NCBI GenBank assembly: GCA_963970005.1
Contig: CAXAMN010015391.1
Span: forward strand, 1 to 64,000
Direction: 5' to 3'
Origin: Durusdinium trenchii
Taxonomy: Eukaryota > Sar > Dinophyceae > Suessiales > Symbiodiniaceae
Length of the DNA stretch: 64,000 nucleotides
The notes beneath the pieces were generated by a model. The model was not told where the DNA came from, did not search any database, and worked only from the letters and a program-made list of their open reading frames with translations. Positions 59,301 through 62,300 of this stretch are shown here, one piece after another. Each line of letters opens with the position of its first letter. Positions within the stretch are counted from its first letter, which is position 1. The translations under genes and the position numbers were made by a program.

Positions 59301-62300
59301 GAGCCTTGGCGACTCCGCCGGAACCGAAGCGGCGCGGCGAGGAGTTGGTCTCTTCAGCAAGATCTTGGCTTCTCTCTCCTTTTCTTCATACTGTTCTTTC
59401 AGCCTCTTCATCTCGGCCTGTTGTTCCAAGATGGCGTCATTGGCTGCTTTGCCCTTGGCTTCGGCCTCTTCGATGGCCTTCTGGATTGTCTCAGACTTCT
59501 TCTCATACAGCTCGCGATTGGACTGCATGGTCTCTTGGATTGCTTGGTTCATGACTGCAATCCCAGCAGCTGCAATTCCAGGACGACCTTTTCCAGCTCC
59601 TGGCTTCTTTGGCATAGCCTTGACTTCAGTCTCAGCTTTTGCCTTGGCTGCTCCACGAGAAATTGCGGCAGGTGCTGACTTCTCCATCTCGATGGCAAAG
59701 AGGGTGGCGATGTCAGCGGAATACTCAGGCTCGGGTTGATGCTCTTGAGCCATAGAGGTTTCAGATTCCTCAACTGAAGCTACCTTCTTACTCTTACTCT
59801 TGCCTTTACCTTTAGAGTCTTTGCCTTTGCCACCTTTGCCTTTACCCTTGGAGTTTTGGTTGTACCAACTACTCTTGTTCCAATCATTCTTATACCAATC
59901 GTTCTTGTTCCATGAGTTGTTCCATGACGAGGGATTGGACCATGAAGAACCTTTTCCCTTCTGTTTACCTTTGTCGTTTCCCTTGCCTCCATCTTGACTC
60001 TTTCCTTTTCCTTTGCCGCCTTTTGAGCCACCTTTGCCTTTTCCTTTGGCTTTAGCCAGACTTGCAAGTGAAGCTTGCATCTGGCTGGCAGCTGCGGCTA
60101 GTGCGTCAACATCCATTGGTGCTGATCCAGTCTTTGCTTCTTTTCGGCTCTCGATGTTCTCGAGGTAGGCCAAAATCTCTGACTTCATGATGGCATAGTC
60201 AGTGAGTCTCGAACTCTGGAGATCAAGGTGATCTTGAAGTTTGGCTGGACACATCTGCTGAAGACAACTTCTTGCGATGTCATCATCAAGAGCTTTCTTC
60301 TTCCGCTCTTCATACTTTCGCCTGATGTTTTCCCAGGCTTCTATGCTCTCTCTGAGCTTGTCCAATGCACACTGTTGTGGGTGCAGGACCTTCTTCAGCA
60401 AAGCTGAGTTTGCTTGTGGGTTCTGTGGATCATACTTGGTGATCAATCGTCTCAATGCCTCTAGGCCAAAGTGCTGACCTCTGGAGGTATTCTTGACAAT
60501 CTCGAGGGCTTCCCCCTCACATAGTGAGATCAGAGCCTGTCGGGCCTGAGCTGAAACAAGCTCGGCTCCTTCAGGATAATCATCTTCCAGAGATGTCTCA
60601 TTGATCTCTGTGTCTTGATGCCCTTCGAGGAGCTGAATGCACTTTCCTGCATTCTTGTGACTTGTCTCAATCCAAGTCTTGAACTTGAAGTACCATGAAT
60701 CCCAGGTACCTGTGTGTCCACTGAACTTGTCAGGCTTTGGAATGCCTTTCAATTCTGATCTGTCTCTTACTTCTACGCTAGTGGCTATGTTCCTTGTGAT
60801 TGCCGTTTGTTGTGTATACGCTTCTGCCATCGCTCGTTGCAATTGGCTCTGCCCCTGTGCTAGGGCTTGCATCATCTGTGCAAATTGTTGTGCCATGTCT
60901 GTGGCTTGTGGTGCCTGTGCTCCTGGCTGTTGCGCCATGTTGACTTGCTAGCCAGGGATTGAAGCAATCCGGCTGTCCTGCAAGTGATGCTTGTTTTGTG
61001 GATCTCTGGTGCCAGAGCCGATGCGGCTCGGCGACCTTCGATTCGCAGACGGTAGCCGGGTCTTAGAACCGCGGCTCCGCTACCATGAACGGAGAATTTA
61101 GGCTCTTAAACTCTGTGACCCCAAGTCACTGTCCCAAAGGTTGTAGTAGAAGCTTAGGCACACTTTTAGCTCAAACTCGAACAAACGGATTGAACAAACG
61201 GCTGCAGTGAAACATACATCTATACAAGCTATGTCATGTACATGTAACTGGTGCTACATCTGATCACTTCTCTATTATTCTATAATTTTAATAAACGGTT
61301 TCCTTGATCGGATCCATGGCTGGATTTGAGTGTTTACAATGAATCCCTAAGCCAACAATGCTTGGCAAGAGTTCGGAACTACATACTGAAGAAAAACCCT
61401 GGGCGTGAACAGCCAGGGCGCACCTCAAGAATGCCCGGTTCACCAGGTATTTGATCCCTAGAGGATTGTCGAGCCGAGTTATCATGAATCACCACAACCC
61501 GGATTGGTTCTCCATCTAATCAACCAATCAATATGTTCAAGAACCTCAAAAACCAAAAACGCCGAGTCTATCTTGGTTTTAGCAAATTACGCCGAATGCC
61601 CTTTTTCAGGGCAAATTACGGGTAAAGGCGCTTTTTGCTGAGGTGGCAGAATTTTTGGTGCATTTGGAGTCTCTAGGTATATATATATATATTATATATA
61701 TAATTAGCGAATGGATCTGGCAAGTTAGACAACCCATTGGTTGGGGGGTCCCTATTTCAATGCTGCACATCAATCCTTTTAACAATGTCACCGTGTCAGC
61801 TTCCAAACAGTTGTACATATACTCCAACCGCCCTCCCACCAAGCAAGTGCCAAACAGGGGTCCACAACGGTTTGGAAGGATGAGCCAACAGGGTTTGTCA
61901 CAGTCAAGAATTTGGTTACGACCCAAGAGCACTGGATGATCCTCTAAGATGCTGCATCCCTTGCCCAATGCCATGCAACAACCTCCAAATAAGGATGCCA
62001 AACCACAAACAAAAAACTTAAAAAAAGACTCTCCTCAACTCTCCAACCCCCCTAGTGCGTGCCTTTGTTACAGCCAACGTTCATGATGACCTTGTCCGGG
62101 CTTGGGTCCACTTTGACCAAGCCCTCTACCCAGGACTCCTCTCCTGGGCAACTGGTGCCAGCCCCTCCAATCACTGCCTTGGAGATGAATCCAAATGCAA
62201 AGACGACCTGGGTTAAAAACAAACATACAATACTCTCCATCCAACAAACCTGGAAGTGGAACATGGCCCCTTGGATGAAACGAATACAGGCCATACAGGA

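Larger units (their letters stand above)
53434..61266 (-). mobile_element. Ty1/copia LTR retrotransposon (element 2), apparently intact
   Basis: 7833 bp with 181-bp LTRs that look identical at every base (TG...CA), target duplication CTTCT at 53429-53433 and 61267-61271, primer site next to the 5' LTR, and two long uninterrupted frames (gag-protease 1207 codons; integrase-RT-RNase H 1190 codons). These are the marks of a very recent, possibly active insertion. It lies in intron 2 of the FkbM-type gene in the same orientation; without it that intron would be about 2.2 kb. It shares no close sequence with element 1. Confidence 0.96.
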
